64,000 nucleotides of DNA from Rhea pennata. Taxonomy: Eukaryota; Chordata; Aves; Rheiformes; Rheidae. The stretch spans positions 24,893,083 to 24,957,082 of the forward strand of contig NC_084671.1 of assembly GCF_028389875.1 (NCBI RefSeq), written 5' to 3'. Position 1 is the first letter of the stretch. Every line of letters begins with the position of its first letter. This document shows positions 1 through 14,080 of the stretch, piece after piece. A program made the position numbers and the translations under genes. The notes under the pieces were generated by a model. That model was not told the DNA's origin and made no database searches. It saw nothing but the letters and a program-made list of their open reading frames with translations.

Positions 1-70
1 GCAGCAGGGCAGAGAACTGCCTGCCTCCAGCCACACCACGCAGTAAGAGCACCCCGGGACCGAGGCGCAG

Positions 71-160
71 GTGTCCTTCACAGACCTGCGCCCTGCGGAG
101 TGCAAGGAGAGGCAGCAACAGCTCTTGTACGCAGACCTGCAGCAACAAATGAAGAAATGA
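71..160 (+). CDS. Possible C-terminal coding end of an unidentified upstream gene (partial)
   Basis: Unrecognised. Read from a possible splice acceptor (CAG at 68-70), the frame gives a hydrophilic, glutamine- and lysine-rich tail of 29 residues. It starts VSFTDLRPAECKERQQQ, ends ADLQQQMKK and stops at TGA 158-160. The same frame has a stop at 44-46, so coding must begin after that point, which agrees with an exon starting at 71. The tail looks like a short amphipathic coiled-coil end. A 3' UTR with AATAAA at 492-497 follows, which supports a terminal exon. Weak points are the poor polypyrimidine tract before the acceptor, and the other two forward frames, which are also open here. No function is proposed; the rest of the gene would lie left of the window. 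Confidence 0.4.
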   Translation: MSFTDLRPAECKERQQQLLYADLQQQMKK

Positions 161-515
161 AGGTCCCCTCTCCCAGTGCCATTTACACGGCACTTCTGTG
201 ACAGCACACAGCTACGTGTCAATCCAGGCTTTATTCCTGATGGGACAATCCTTTTAACGAGCTGAGGAAGAAGTTAACTCATTCTGTGGCTGGCTTCCGT
301 CCATTCTGGGATACCCCTCCCGGTTATGTCAGGTCCTAAGAGACACGGCTCTTGGGAACACCGCCGGGCTCCCAGTTACTTCCTCTGTAGCTAGGGCAGT
401 GCTGCCAGCGGCACCGCTCCCTTCATCTGCCTTCACACCCCTCCTCACTCAAGCTCTGTAAACCTTCCAGTCTCCTGTTGCTTTTCTTCACAATAAAAAC
501 TCACCGTGTAAAGGC
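161..515 (+). other. Probable 3' UTR of the left-edge gene
   Basis: This moderately GC-rich stretch between the TGA at 158-160 and the AATAAA at 492-497 has no sustained reading frame. It reads naturally as the 3' UTR of the gene whose last coding residues end at 160. This is inference from order and composition only. Confidence 0.4.
492..497 (+). terminator. Canonical AATAAA polyadenylation signal
   Basis: A perfect AATAAA is followed about 35-50 bases later by a GT/T-rich segment (GGTGTCTGTTTTTT near 533-546). That is the usual layout of a cleavage and polyadenylation site. It lies about 330 bases after the TGA of the putative terminal exon, so it would end that + strand transcript. Confidence 0.55.
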
Positions 516-3500
516 TTTTGAAGCATCTTAAGGTGTCTGTTTTTTAAAAAGCTTTGTGCTCCCTTTAAGGTATTTCAAACTAGGTACCTAGAAACAGAGG
601 TGTTCAGACATCACTAGTCCTCTTCAGAAGCGCAAGCTGCAGTAGTGTCTCTGTAGGGCAAGAAATTGCCAATCCTGTATTTAAAGTTCAAGAAACCTTA
701 ATAACCGCTCTGCCAGAAATCAAACAGCTGGGGAGCGATCGTTTTGTTCCAGAGCTATGGTAATAGCCAAAGCGATGAAAGGAAAGGATAAAGGGTAAAG
801 AGAATAGTGCTCAGCAAATCACCTCACTTCAAATGGACTGCTGTATTTTAAAACCTTACGGTAATTAATGTAGCTGCAACCCAAACGGTGACCTTGGCTT
901 CATCAATACTCATGATACATTAATGAAGCACCTCTTCAGAAGCTTACTTCTTTCAGATTTACTGCTTTATTTACAGCAATTGCAAAAATATATTAACAAT
1001 CATATCTCCCTACGATAACAGTGTTACTTTTAATGCAACACTTCTAACACAAACATCATTTAATGACTTCAAGGAGCCTGGTCAGAAGTTTCACCTTCCA
1101 GTTACCGTGGCAGATGAAGCAGCAGTGGGCCGTAAGCTTCCACTGTTATCCACTACCACGTAATGCACAGCAGGTGGGGAAAACAAAAGAAACAAACACC
1201 GCCAAACATTATCTCTCGGTGCTAGAAAGCTGCATTCAAAAGCTAGTGTTTTAGTCTCTCCTAAGAGATATAACTTACTGGTTTACAATCAGATTTGGCT
1301 GAGACATATTGACTGCATATTAATTAATTGTTGCATATTAATCCAACACAGCTTTGTTTCGAAAATGTATTTTTGATTGAGTAAATCACTGCTGGTGATT
1401 TCAAAGGCTTCATTCTCATCCATCTTCCTTTTGTTTGCTTGTTTTTAAAGACAGACTGGCAGACAAGTGAGATTTTATGGAAAGCAGAGAATCTACTTGT
1501 CACAGTTGCCAGGCTGGCTGTAGTGCTGTTTTGCTTGAGATCTCACCGACTATGCACTCAGCCAAGAGCTTTCTTCTCCCAGAACAGAATTTGTGATTTG
1601 GTTGAAGGTCCTCATACCACCAAGCAGGACTCCTTTGCAAGATCCTCTGGCATGTGTGCAGTATCTGCACTGTGACTAAGCCAGCATCTCTGTGCAACGC
1701 AGTTTTTCACACAATAAAAGCATACAGTGAAAGACAAAAGTAGGTAGAAGCAGCCTGTCCAGCTCACAACATTAGTATCTATATCCCCCTGTCTGTGCAT
1801 GTACATCTGAGTTTGCTAGGTTTTTGCTGTCACCCTCAGTAGCCCTTATCTAATTACTCACTTCTCCCTTATCTGGGTCTTGTTGGTTTTAGTCCCTCCT
1901 TTGATCCCAGCTTTAGCGTTTGAAAGACTATCCTATTAGAGCCACTGAAATAGTTTCTCCCCCACTGATGGCCTCAACTCTGTTATTTGAAGCTGTGTAT
2001 CTAAGGCTGCCTCATCTGTATGTTTCCTGCTTGAGTTTTAGCAAGGCCTTCAGAGCACTTAATTGTGTGTAACTAGGTAGGGAGCAATACAAAATTAAGC
2101 AGGGAAACCAAGTCACATGAAACAGTCATTAAAAATTCCTATAACCTTCTCTCAAGTCATCACATTAGCATCTTGTACAGTGGAAGCAGAGAAAATTTTG
2201 TTCATAGGTTGTACTAGGATGTCTGTGGAACAGTGCATTTTGCTCTCCTCTAGGCTAAATGATTGCTTTGCCTTTGAGACAGGGTGTCTGTAAAGGATGG
2301 CAGCAGTTCAGTAAAACTATTGCATTGTTTTTTAAAGATGGGGTGGACATAATACAATATTAAAGTAAGTTTTATATAAAGAATGAATTGTAAATGTTGT
2401 TTAACCTACAGTGGTGGCAACATTTCAGATAAAAAAATAAATTTACTACTTTCTGCAGGGCTCAGGGCTAAAAGAGTAAAATTTATTCAAGAGCATTATC
2501 TGCTCTGGTTTCAGAGAACAGATGCAGGTAAACTTATCCATAAACTCCTCTTTCCATCATGCTTACATTCCACTATATAGGAATATATGCCCACATATAT
2601 ACACTAATAATTGTAGTGTAACTAGAACTATCATCTGGATGGATATCTATGCTACACAGGCACATCTGGAATGGAAAATCTTCTAAACATGTGCCTTGAA
2701 TATTTGTACCTAATCGTTTCTAAAGCTGTGTCCCCGAGGTGTCATGTCCCTCCAATGTATTAACTTTGTACTGTATGGATTTGGGGTTGGTGAAAGAATT
2801 CTGTTCTGGAGTAGTTCTTCATAGTATATAAAGCAGCTCATTTTCACCCACTGATTTTGTAAGCAAGCATTTATTATCTGATAGTCTTTTGCTTAAAGTG
2901 TAAAGCTTAATGGCGGCCACTATTCTAAGAAAAGCAGCTAGAAAAATGTCCTCGCCATTTGCTTTTTTCCTCAAAATCTTCTTTTCCATTTATACCAGTG
3001 CTTTCCATACCTGTGCTGAGAGGGGCTCTTGCAACCCAACCTATGGGAACAATAGTGCCTCACAGGGAAGACATAGGGACGGGGTATGTTGAGGTAGAGT
3101 GTGCTTACCGAAAGCTGTGGAAAAAAGTGCTTTTATTTAATTTGCTAAGCATGGATATTATTAACAATTTTTAATCCTAAATTTTGTAGCAGACATTAGC
3201 TCACCAACTAACTGAAAAGAGAGCAGCAATTAACCTAATGCAAGCTCCGGGAAGCAGTCAGCTAAGTAGCAAAGATCGTTCACTTCAACCTAGGGCAGTG
3301 TTCTGATAGCGATCTGGAGAGAAAAGGCTCCATATCCCATTACCAAATCTCTACCACATGCAAAACCATGATATACTGATAAGAATGCATGAATAATTCA
3401 GTTTAAGCTGATGTTAGCAGAAAACTCAACTGTATTAGGGATTGTTAGACTCTCCATTGGTTCATTGGCAGAAAATAGCTTGGGTCAAATTCATTCTGTA

Positions 3501-3590
3501 AAGGTAAGTCCTTGGAAAGAAAAAGAATCTCTACAGGATTAAAGAGCCAGCTATATCATTCCATGTGGAGAAGATTTCAGAATAGCACAG

Positions 3591-3654
3591 CTTTCTTTTC
3601 TTTTCTTTTTTTCTTTTTTTTCCTTTCTTTCTTTTTTTTTTCTTTTCTTTTTTC

Positions 3655-3687
<33 letters not shown>
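3591..3687. repeat. Pure polypyrimidine tract (CTTTT/CTTT)n
   Basis: About 97 consecutive pyrimidines, mostly T with single C every 3-8 bases, with no purine interruption. This is an imperfect CTTTT/CTTT microsatellite that has probably grown by slippage. Mirror-symmetric pyrimidine tracts of this length can form triplex (H-DNA) structures; that is general knowledge, not shown here. Confidence 0.9.
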
Positions 3688-6600
3688 ATGAGTAGCTTAT
3701 GCTAATAGTTGTTCTCCACAGTCTGATGCAAAACACTTGCTACCCACTTTAGTGAGATGCAAGCTTCCAAGTTTTGGCAGACTGGGCCTGCTTCATCCAA
3801 AAACTCCCTGGCTGATTTAGGGGCAGCCTCTCTTTCCATATCATCCCTTATGTGGATTTTCCTCTTCCTTTTCCCAGTTCATTCTCATTAGATACCAAGA
3901 ATTCTTGCTGCCCTTTCCTTGCCACATCACGGACTTGCATGATCTTTAATCCCTCTTTGGTAAAGGGCCCACCTTGTCCTATCCATGCCCTTCATTTACA
4001 ATTTTCAGCTTCCCCTTTCCTTCCCTTGTCTGCTCCTGATATCCAGAACAATTCTGTATGGGCTGAACTTGATCAGATCACTGAGGCTGATTAGCTTCTA
4101 CAAGAAGGTATTTATACATAGACAAATAAAGCAAAGCACTGCATGAAAGGGAAGGCCTTCTGAATCAAGCTGATGAACAACCACAGAGAAATAGCCTGAA
4201 ACGAAGTGACAGTAGAAAAGGATAGATCAGGTAACTGTACCTTGAGAAGTGCTTAGGAGGGAAAAAGGGCTCTATCACAACACTAAAAGCTACTATGACT
4301 CAGCTGCTATTCAGTATACTGCACATTTACCAGTGCATGCAATGGGACTGCGATTTAGGCCAATGAACGTGCTTGATGGTTTGCAGTTCCCTTGATGAAA
4401 GGAAATACAAGGCCCTAAAGAAGGAGATGTTTGTCCAAATAGGAAACGTAAAACCCCTAAAACCTGGAGATCTCTCATCATAGGAGAAACTTTATCTGAG
4501 TCATGATTTCTGGGTATCTCATCCAGGTCTGACAGTGATCTCCTCTAACTCCTCCCATAAAGAAGCCCTTTAGAAGAAGCAGAGACATCTATACAAGAGC
4601 TAGCTTAGTCACAGGAGCAGAGTTACACTGTCCTGGACACTGGAGATACAGGAACTACCTAAAACAGCTCCTCCCTGGCCAGATTTTCTCTGCATCTTTG
4701 AGAAGACTTGTCTTATTCAACTTGAATCACATATGAAGTAGGCTTTAACTGCACTTCTAAGTGCTCATTATTGTCTTTTCCCTGTCCATGTGCTATATTT
4801 GGACACATCTCCTTTGATGTACTTTTACCTTTCAGATCTACATTCCAGGCTTCAGAAACTCAGCTCAGAAATTGTGAGTATACATAATTTTCAGGTCAAA
4901 AGCCTAAAACCATGGATTTGCTGAGACATTACCAACACCAGCCAATCAGCCTTGAACTGACACAAAAAGTAATCTCTGATTGACTCTTATGTCTACCATC
5001 AGCATTTCTAACAAGCACTAATGTTACTTTGAATAAAGAGGACTTCAAAGTTTTGAAAGGTTCCCTCTTTCCAAAACAGAGCACAGTAAATAGAGGCTCT
5101 CAAAGCCAACATCACTGTAGAGCAAGGATTTACCCCTCAAAAACTTAGTTGCCTCATTTGCCCATCATGAAGAAAGGATTCTCCCTATACTTAATAACAG
5201 TATTTCATGCAGAATCAAAAACATCAAATCCACTTCTAAGTAATGTAGCTCTTTTCAAGATTGCTCTTAAGCTGCTTGCCAGAGCTACAAGCCTCTTCAC
5301 CCGTATTTATCCACAGCTTGCTCCTTCCTCCCACCAGTCTTTCAGTGGAGCCACACAAGGGCTTTCTAACTTGGTTCAGGTTGGACTGAATCCTAGGGAT
5401 TTTCCAAGATATAATTTGCAGTCTCTACAAACAAGGCTTAATGCTTGTAGCTTTAATGGCTGGTATTCAGAGTAGAAGCTCTGTTCTGCCTCCTTTTACA
5501 CTTTACTAGCTGTCTTCTTTCATTTCTCATCTCCAAGGTTCAGCTAAGACCCACTTGAGAAAGGGATGATGAGATCCTTGTAGCACCTTAAGGCTTTTGT
5601 TCCCTTTCTGCTGTCATCTGAGGTAGCACACACAGATCAGCTCTGATGCATCTCTTCTAGTTGTGAGGGAACACGCATCTTTTTGGTTCTCACAGAGCTG
5701 GAGGATTTTTTAAATACCTATTTGGGCCACATTGGGCCTGTCTGAACTTGCTCTGCCCCAGTCAGTTTTCTGGCACTTGCCTGATTACTACCTTAAAGCA
5801 ATAGTGATGTTAGCCCCCCTATCAGAAGGGTAAACTGCCTGCAGGTATACCAGTGTGTACACAGAGTCCTGCTGCATCCCAGAGTACAGGTCTAAAAGGC
5901 AGCTCACAATCCAAATGTAGTGGATTAACACACTGCTTTACAATTATACTTTTGCTTTTAAGAGGCTCCCTAGGGTGCCCCAAACAGAGGTGTTTCAATG
6001 ACCACAAAGGAGAATGCAGGGGAACTGAAAGAGCAAACCAAAAGACTCAGGAGAATTGGTGGGGAGAGACCGTCAAGATACAACCAGGCTAGAACCCCTT
6101 CATGAGGAAAGGGCTGATGCAGGGACACCAGCGTTATGCTTTCATGTGCTTAACGCTCTGGTATTTGTGACAGTTACAAATTCATCTCCATAACAAGGAA
6201 TGATGGTATAGCCTCAGGTTATGACTTCACTGCATACTGAAGCAGAAGTTAGACTGACTGTACAGAGAAATCAATAAATCATGTTTGGTGAAAGCAACAT
6301 GAGGCAAACACCAGGCATTCTAGCTTTGGGTAGCAGAAATATTCACTCTCTCCCCTTCAGCCAGTTTGCTACCACATGAGATCCCCTCTTACATCAGCAT
6401 TAACAAAAGCCTTAACAACTGCTTCTTCAAAGGGTGACACAGTTCAACAATCTGAGTATACTGCACAGTGAAACATCTCACCAACCTAGAAATATCTATT
6501 AGGGCTGATTTCCTGAATCCTAGTCAGAAACAAAAACCCGGGTGAGAAATGCAAGCATATTGGATGTGACCCTCCCTATTTAATAAGCTCTCACATAGAG

Positions 6601-9600
6601 ATTCACCAAAATGCTGGCTCAGGACTCCCGAGCTTACCTTCTGGGCTTTTTTCCCTTTAGAAATGGAGGCATTTCCATCATACCAAGCAGATGGCTGAAA
6701 TAAGCATCTTTCCTAAATCAAGCTACGTGTGGAAGCCTGGAATCTATGTAGGGTACGAAAAAGCTACAAGCAGGAGGAATGAGGGGGTGGGGATGAAGGA
6801 AGGAGGAGGAGGGAAAGACAGGGGGTGGAGAGTAACAGTGGAGAGCAGCAGTGGTCCAGCCCCTCCGAATCTAAAAAGCATCACAGGAGCCTCCAGATAA
6901 AGACCAGCCTCAGCAGCCAGGCTAGGAGTGAGGATTTCTGCTCAGTGATAAAACATGGTGAGTAGGATTTTTGAAATTTGCCTTATTGTTTGCTTTGGTG
7001 CAGTGGCATTTCCTTTGCTCTGGCACTCATTGGGACTACAAGGGACTATTACTTTAGGTTGACTGCTCGTTTTTGAAAGAGTGCTTTTTATTTATTTTTC
7101 CATATATGGAAAAAGATCAGTATGTACCTGTGTTTGTAAAAATGCACATTCAATTTCCTTTTAAAGCAATATATTACTGAAAATGGCCAAAGCTGGCAAA
7201 GGTTAACACTTTGCTGTCTGGTACAACAGGCTGCTGGCCACAACAAGTAATAAATGCACTGTCTCCCTTTCAGGTACACAGCAGGAATTTCTGCTCAGCT
7301 GCCTTCCCCTGGCAATAGACTAATGATTTCAATAACTCCCTGTGCAGGAGGAGTTTACACTGCTCTTTCACAAGGTGCAGTACGACTGTTTCAAGCAGTT
7401 ACATTTCTCTCAGCCTCAGGTATAGAAGAAAACTGAGTGAGGGGTGCAGGGGTTTTGTCAGAGAAGGAGCCACCTTTTGCCGTGGACTCACCCTCCTTCC
7501 GCCGCTGCCGCATGCCCGTGGCCCGTACAGGGCTGGCAGAGCACTGGGTGCTGCTCTTCCCTGGGCGATCCCTCCTGTTGGTACACTCCGCGACTGTGTG
7601 CTGCAAGTAGAAACGTGGTTAATTTTACTATGAAAATGCCTTAGCTTTACTGAACTGTTGGTAAGGCTTAACTGAAGGTTCAGACTTTGCTATAGCACAC
7701 TGCTAATAAGATTAAGCATTTAACTCCATATCCTTCTGGTATTCTGCTGCAGAGTGTAAGATTTTACTTTTTGTGCTCAGTGGAATTACGATTTAACAAA
7801 AGCAAGCCAATGTGCTTTTTCCTGGTTCTTAGTGAGAAAGCCATTGCCTGACCTAAATGTATATGCAAATAATTAGGCATCCTGGGTGACCCAAGAGGGA
7901 CAGGTGATTAAAGGGAATGATAAGATACTGCCGGTGATGATAATAAGAGCAGTACTCGAACAAGAGGCATGATCTCAGTGCAGCTTTGTGTGTCACAGGT
8001 TTATTTAAAAATAAACATTCTCCTGTTGTGTGAATCATGACCGTCCCTGATTACATCTTCCATCGTTTCCACCCTGTCTTTTTTGTTTCCTAATGGAGAT
8101 GAGATACTAGCAGAGTAAGCAGTTCACACGAGATGAGCACTGGCTTAAAATCCTCTTTGGTTTCCACTGTAAGAACTTTTATGTTCATTTGCTTACAAGA
8201 AACAGTATTACTGTAACTGCAGGCAGAATATCACCACCCTCTAGCAAGGAAGATGATTTGTAATTAAAAATGCAACTAACAGAAGAGAATATATGTTATA
8301 TCCATCACTATTTGTAAGCATTTCCACTATTAACTTTATCTCCTGAGTTAGAGAGTCAAGATTTGTGAAAGTAAATAAATAGTCTTATTCCCAAAATACC
8401 CCTTTCTTTACTGGGAGAAAAAATTCTTTCTTATGCAGTGCTAATTGCTTAGGTCCAAAGCATTAAAAATTAGCACCATCCACTGATTTGAAAAGTAGCC
8501 ATGTTTCTCAGCTCTTCATGCTTGTTTGTTTATGCATTTTAGCACTTCAGTCTGGTGCGCAGCAAAAATCCTACCAAGGTTAACTAGCCACAGGAAGGGA
8601 GCCCTGGAATGCATCCTGGAGTGCTCAGTCCTTCTCCCTTTCCCATTGCACAATTTCTTCATGAAATACTTTAAAACATTTCATTTTAAAGTGCATCCTT
8701 TTAAAGCACAATACACATCCAAATGCACGAACCAGATAAATGTTTTTAGGAAATTTAATTATGCTACTATTCCCATTTGGAGAGCAGGGGTAAAATTTTC
8801 AGAGGCGACATTGATAACACAGGATCTTAAGTCCTATTGACATGAAGCCACTTCTGAAAAAGGGATTTTGGACTCATTCCAAAACTGTATCTTAAAACAT
8901 AGAAGCTGTGGGAGTAGAGTTCTTTTTTGTTTTCTACGTACCAAAAACTAACGCAGTACACAGGGTTTGTCAGCTCTTATTTAATACAAGCAAAAGAAGG
9001 GAGGCAAAATTAGACTTCAGGTGGGATGCAGAGTTCTGTTTAGCAAGAGAGGAAGGCACATTCTTCACAACATGCCATTTTTTAAGAATGAACTAAATGC
9101 AAAGTGAAAAGAGCACTCCTATCTCCTCTACAAAACAACTGCTGTATCCTGATTCTTCTTATCTCCAACAAAGAGACAATTACACACAAATTACACACAA
9201 AAAAAGCAAGTAGGAGTAGTCCAAATGAGACAGCTGATAAGGTTTTGGAATAACTGAACCATAATTACAGTATATTTTTCCATACTTAAGCAAAAGCAAT
9301 TTTGAGCCAAAGCTGCAAAAGCCAGAGAGTTCAGTCTAAATTTCCTCTTTATAATCCCATTTTTTTTCTCTCTCTGCAACATCACTGAAGCAGATACTCT
9401 TAATTTCTCAGTGGGTCGATCTTCCTAGAGTTACACCCAAGAGGTCTGGCATTTCAGCTAATGGCAGATTAAACTAAAATATATTTTATCTTTTCTTAGA
9501 AGATGAACTAACCAAACCTTTTCCACTGTGAGATAAGCTAAATGACGTTGACAGCAGCCCCAGAAGTCAAAGGAAATCTTCCTCCATTCTTCCAGAAAAG

Positions 9601-11209
9601 GAAAATCCTACAAAAACTCCCAAATCCCAGCCTAGCAGAAGACTTTGGAGGCTGTGGACAGAGGCAGGTGTGCCTCCCGCTCTTCTCTGACCTGTATGTT
9701 GGTGGCAGTATCTAGAGAGCTTGACTTCTTCCTCCACCCACCCTCCTCTTGTGTCCTACTGAATACTCAGCCCAGCTCCAGCACACTCCTGGCCTCCTTG
9801 TTTGCTGATCTGGACTTAGGTAGAATTTAGGGCATCTGAATATGGCTCTTATTAACCGGAACACTTAGCTAACTCAATCTAGTTCAGGCCCTCATAACCC
9901 AGGACTTTAAACAATTGCTTTGACTATCTGAAAACTGAGTCTCTTCAGCTCACAGGCATGTGCTCACCTTCCTATTTTAATCTTTAATTTACTTTTACTT
10001 AAATACAGACTCGGTAAAACCCTTCTACGCTTATGAGAAGGCTGTCAGACACCATGCACAGATGGTGTATATTTGACCATGAAGTACCTCTGCACTTCAT
10101 GAGCAGTATTATCCAAATCTATGCCAAAATCTTATTTCCATTACACTATAAGGCAGATCTAATTGTCTGCTTAGAAGCTTATAAAAGTCTAAGAGTGGGT
10201 AGCAATTATGATCAAGTCTGACAAAAGTGCACTTCACTGTAGATGGAGATTCTAAAGATTTCTGCATTTAGGATCATGGTAAATTACAATTAAACGGTAG
10301 CCCAGGAGAAGATTCAGGGATGTTCTCTATCTAAATGCGGTTCCATAAACAATCTTATTGTTGCCAAAAAGGAAATCAAGCAACAAAAATAAGACTAAAT
10401 CCAGAGCTTGTTGAAAACAGAACAAGACACCCTCAGTAGATTGGCTGCCAGTTTCCAAAAGTTCCTGTTCTTTAGAGTGAATTTGAATTTCAAGATACAT
10501 TTTCTTTGCAAAAATGGAAATTAGTCCCTCATATACCCTTTATTCCCGTGGAAGAAGAGACATATTTCAAGTTAAATCCAAGAGGAAAATAATTAAAAAG
10601 GATCAGAGACAGACATTAGTGTAGCTCAGTGCACAGGTCAAGAAATCCCAGAGAAGATGTACCATTTTATGAACTCCCAGAATCATTTTTCACAGAGTTT
10701 TGATTAGCTTTACATAACCACTGGAGGGATAACTTTCCCTTACAGTACTTTAATCTGAATCTAACATCTCTGATATCCTTCTGAGGTTAGTGATACAACC
10801 TATGTCCCTGAAGACAGAAGAGAAAAAAATGGTATCATGGTATAGCCCATTACAACCAGCAATGGTAAATATGTTAATAAATATAAAAAAAAGAGAGCTG
10901 CATTCTGTAAATATTTCTGTTCTACATTTGGAAAGATGCAGATCATCTGAAGATGAAGAGGAATGCATAGTAGTTGCAAAACAGCATCTGGGATGAGTGT
11001 TTTAATAAATCCTCAGCCTCTGGCGACTTGTTCTTAAGAGCCATGAAAGAGTTGGCTGAGGATATCATCCCTATCTTGGTGTTCAAATTTAATGGAGTAT
11101 GGAATAACGAGGAAGATTCCCAAAGTTGTCCCAGTGTTCAAACAAGATAAGTAGGATGGCATAGTGAAGTAGATATTAGCTAATCTGGCATGAATCCTGG
11201 GGGAAAATG

Positions 11210-11219
11210 AAAAAAAAAA

Positions 11220-11257
<38 letters not shown>
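11210..11257. repeat. Poly(A) run of 27 followed by (GAAAA)n
   Basis: Twenty-seven uninterrupted A residues (11210-11236) pass into four GAAAA-type units. The layout resembles a decayed poly(A) tail that has become a microsatellite. I see no flanking direct repeat and no recognisable retroposed gene upstream, so a simple repeat is the safe call. Confidence 0.85.
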
Positions 11258-14080
11258 GGGATTAAAGAGGTTAAAGAATCAGAATATGAAGATGATGGTC
11301 ATAGGCAAAGTAAATCTTTTAAAAAACTCCAAACCTTAATTGTTTTCTCATCAGAGGAAACTGAAAAGCAACTGTACACATTTAAATAACTCTAAAAAGT
11401 ATTTGCCTTTATGTCTTAAAACTGATTTAATTTGAGGGCAAAGGATGGCCCTGTCAGGATGACTGGTAGCAGAGGCAACCATCAGTATGTCTCCCATTAG
11501 TATACTATATGTATTCTCAGGACTTAATGTTATTTAGAGCATTTGGGCTCTCATGCTAAATCTGTCTGCCTAACATATAAAAGGAAAGAAAAATTAAAAA
11601 GGAAGTAAAACCATGCCTTGCAGTTTCTAGATCCAGTTCTCAAACTGGCAGTCCCTTGTTTTTTCTTATCAAGGTAATACGATCCAGATGAAAGTTTTCT
11701 TTTTTCTTAAAATTATCTACTGAAGTCCTGAATTCTTAGCTTTATGAAGTTTCATGCTTGATTAATAAACAAACCCACCCCTAAAAAGCTTCCTTAGGCA
11801 GCAACAGAAAAGATTTATTTCATCCCAAGTACACAATTTCCTACAAAAACAATCCTTGCTTAATACTCAAGACAGGCAGAAACAGCTGCAGGACTTCGAA
11901 GAGCTTTTCTCGGTATAGCATTGTTATAGCATTAGCATTTGCCCTGTAACAGCCTGGTAGGGAGCTTCTCAGCTCAGGACTTCCTGCAGGGACTCAGTAC
12001 CTACTTCTTCAACTGCAAGGGACTAAGTTGTCAGACACTTAATTTTGGGGATATTAACAGTTGGTATAAAATCTTGTGGTGGCTGTTTCTGACCATTTTT
12101 CTGGCTCTCTTGGAGTTCTGCACAGTAAACTTCTCCTAAATCACATTGTGCTTTTCAGCAAAGGAATGTAATCATGTCCCAGTGACCTATTTCTAAATAT
12201 GCAAAACAGGTTTCCTGCAGCATCGGTGAACTCCAGATATCTGACAGTGTAGTAAAATGTTTACTGGCTTTCATTAAGGTTGATCTGCAATACTATCATG
12301 CAGCCCCAAATGCAAGTAAACGTGCCAACACCGCAGTCATATTGATAGACCCCTCATCTATCACCACCCACCATGTTTTCCATAGCACCCATACTCTTAG
12401 CCTAGAATAGTCACGCTTTCCCCTCAAGTTTTCTATCGTTTCTCATTGAGCTACATTGTGTGGTAAACATTGCTGATCACCTGCCGTTTTGCCGCTTCCC
12501 TGAGAAACAGGCTGTCACTGATCTGCCTGCGGGAGCAGTGCTGTGAGTAAGAGAACCCCAGGTACACAGACCTTTATCTTCTTGTGGGGTGTTGCTCAGG
12601 GTATTGCTCTTTCCAGCAAGCCCTGGCAATCAGAAAACCTCTGGAGGCTATAGACAGAAAGCTGTATTTTAAAGGTCAAAGACGAGACCTGGTGCTGAAG
12701 TTAAAATCCTGCTTGCTGAGATCACTCTTAGATCATTCTAGGGAGTCATGGTAGTTTTTCATTCTGTCCGCGTTGTTACACAGGGTTCGTTAAAGAGTGT
12801 TAGATACAGTGCTGCGTTGCTTGTGTGTTTCAGCGTTCAGAGGCTCTAGGTGGTCTGGGTTATGTCCAAACAAGGCAAAACAAGTTAAATCACAAACTGA
12901 GGTGTCCTTTAAGAAAGAACTGAGCGCATTCTTTCAAGAACAGCACTTGGAGTTTTAACCCTGCTTCCCATTCAGCAAGAAATGGCTTTCTCTAACGCCA
13001 GCAAGCGCCTGGTCGTCCCTCACCTGTGTTTATATAACTCCATTGATGTACTCGTGATTCAAGTCGACATAAGGCAGGAAAGAATCAGATGTTGTGTGTC
13101 TACGAAATAATTGCTGGAAAAATTGAAAGTGTCATGGCTAAAAAAAGTATTGAGTAATTAAGTGTATGGAAACATAAAACAGATTCAAAACTAAATCATA
13201 TAGGACAGACCAAAATTGGCAGTGGCACAGGCAATACAGTATGTTTAGAAACTAGGTAATCAATGCACAGTGGCAATTCTCTGTGTCAGTGCCTCAGTGT
13301 ACTACGTTGGTCTTTCTAAATCTAAAATGACACTTCTGTCACGATTAACAGAGATTTTCAAAGCAGTAGTTCTGGCTTTTTATAATAGAAGTAGTACTGC
13401 AGAAAAGCGTACATCATGCTTAGGAGGAAGCAAAAATAGGAATTCAGTTTCAGCATGCTTCCCAGGGAAGTACCAAGGTTGATGAATTTTCTATTCATAG
13501 GTAGAGATTATTTTAATATAAAATGAGCATTATGTGTTAGAAGTTTGATACCCTTTTCTTAGGAGATTTCCCATCTTGAACTCTTCATCCTCCCCAAAGG
13601 AACAGACTCATGGACTGTTGCCTCCCTGAGGCACGTTAAAGTCATTTGGCTTTGCTTTTCACTAATGTCTCTTCTACTGTTGGAACAGCATCCCTGTCTT
13701 GTTAAAGGTCATCCCAAAATTGCAATCCTAAATCCAAACGTCCCTCCTCTGTAACCAACAAAATGTTTTCAGACTCCCAGCTACCAACCCCTGTTGCCTG
13801 CCATGTTCTCATTGATGGTCTTCCAGCCTTTGCAGATGTCCTTCTGTTTCATTTGATCTGTTTCTCACGCAACACCATGATTCAGTGATGGATATTTACA
13901 ACAAGAAATAAAAACAATTGTATAATGCTAGTATCTGTCCCTCTGTTCTCCAATGATTTTGAAAGTATACACATGCTACTAGTGACATAGCAGCGGGGCA
14001 AACAACCACCTATTCCGGCTGAGTCCTTTCAGACATTGCTAGGTGAACACTCACTGCTAGCTACCAACCTAAGTCATACT

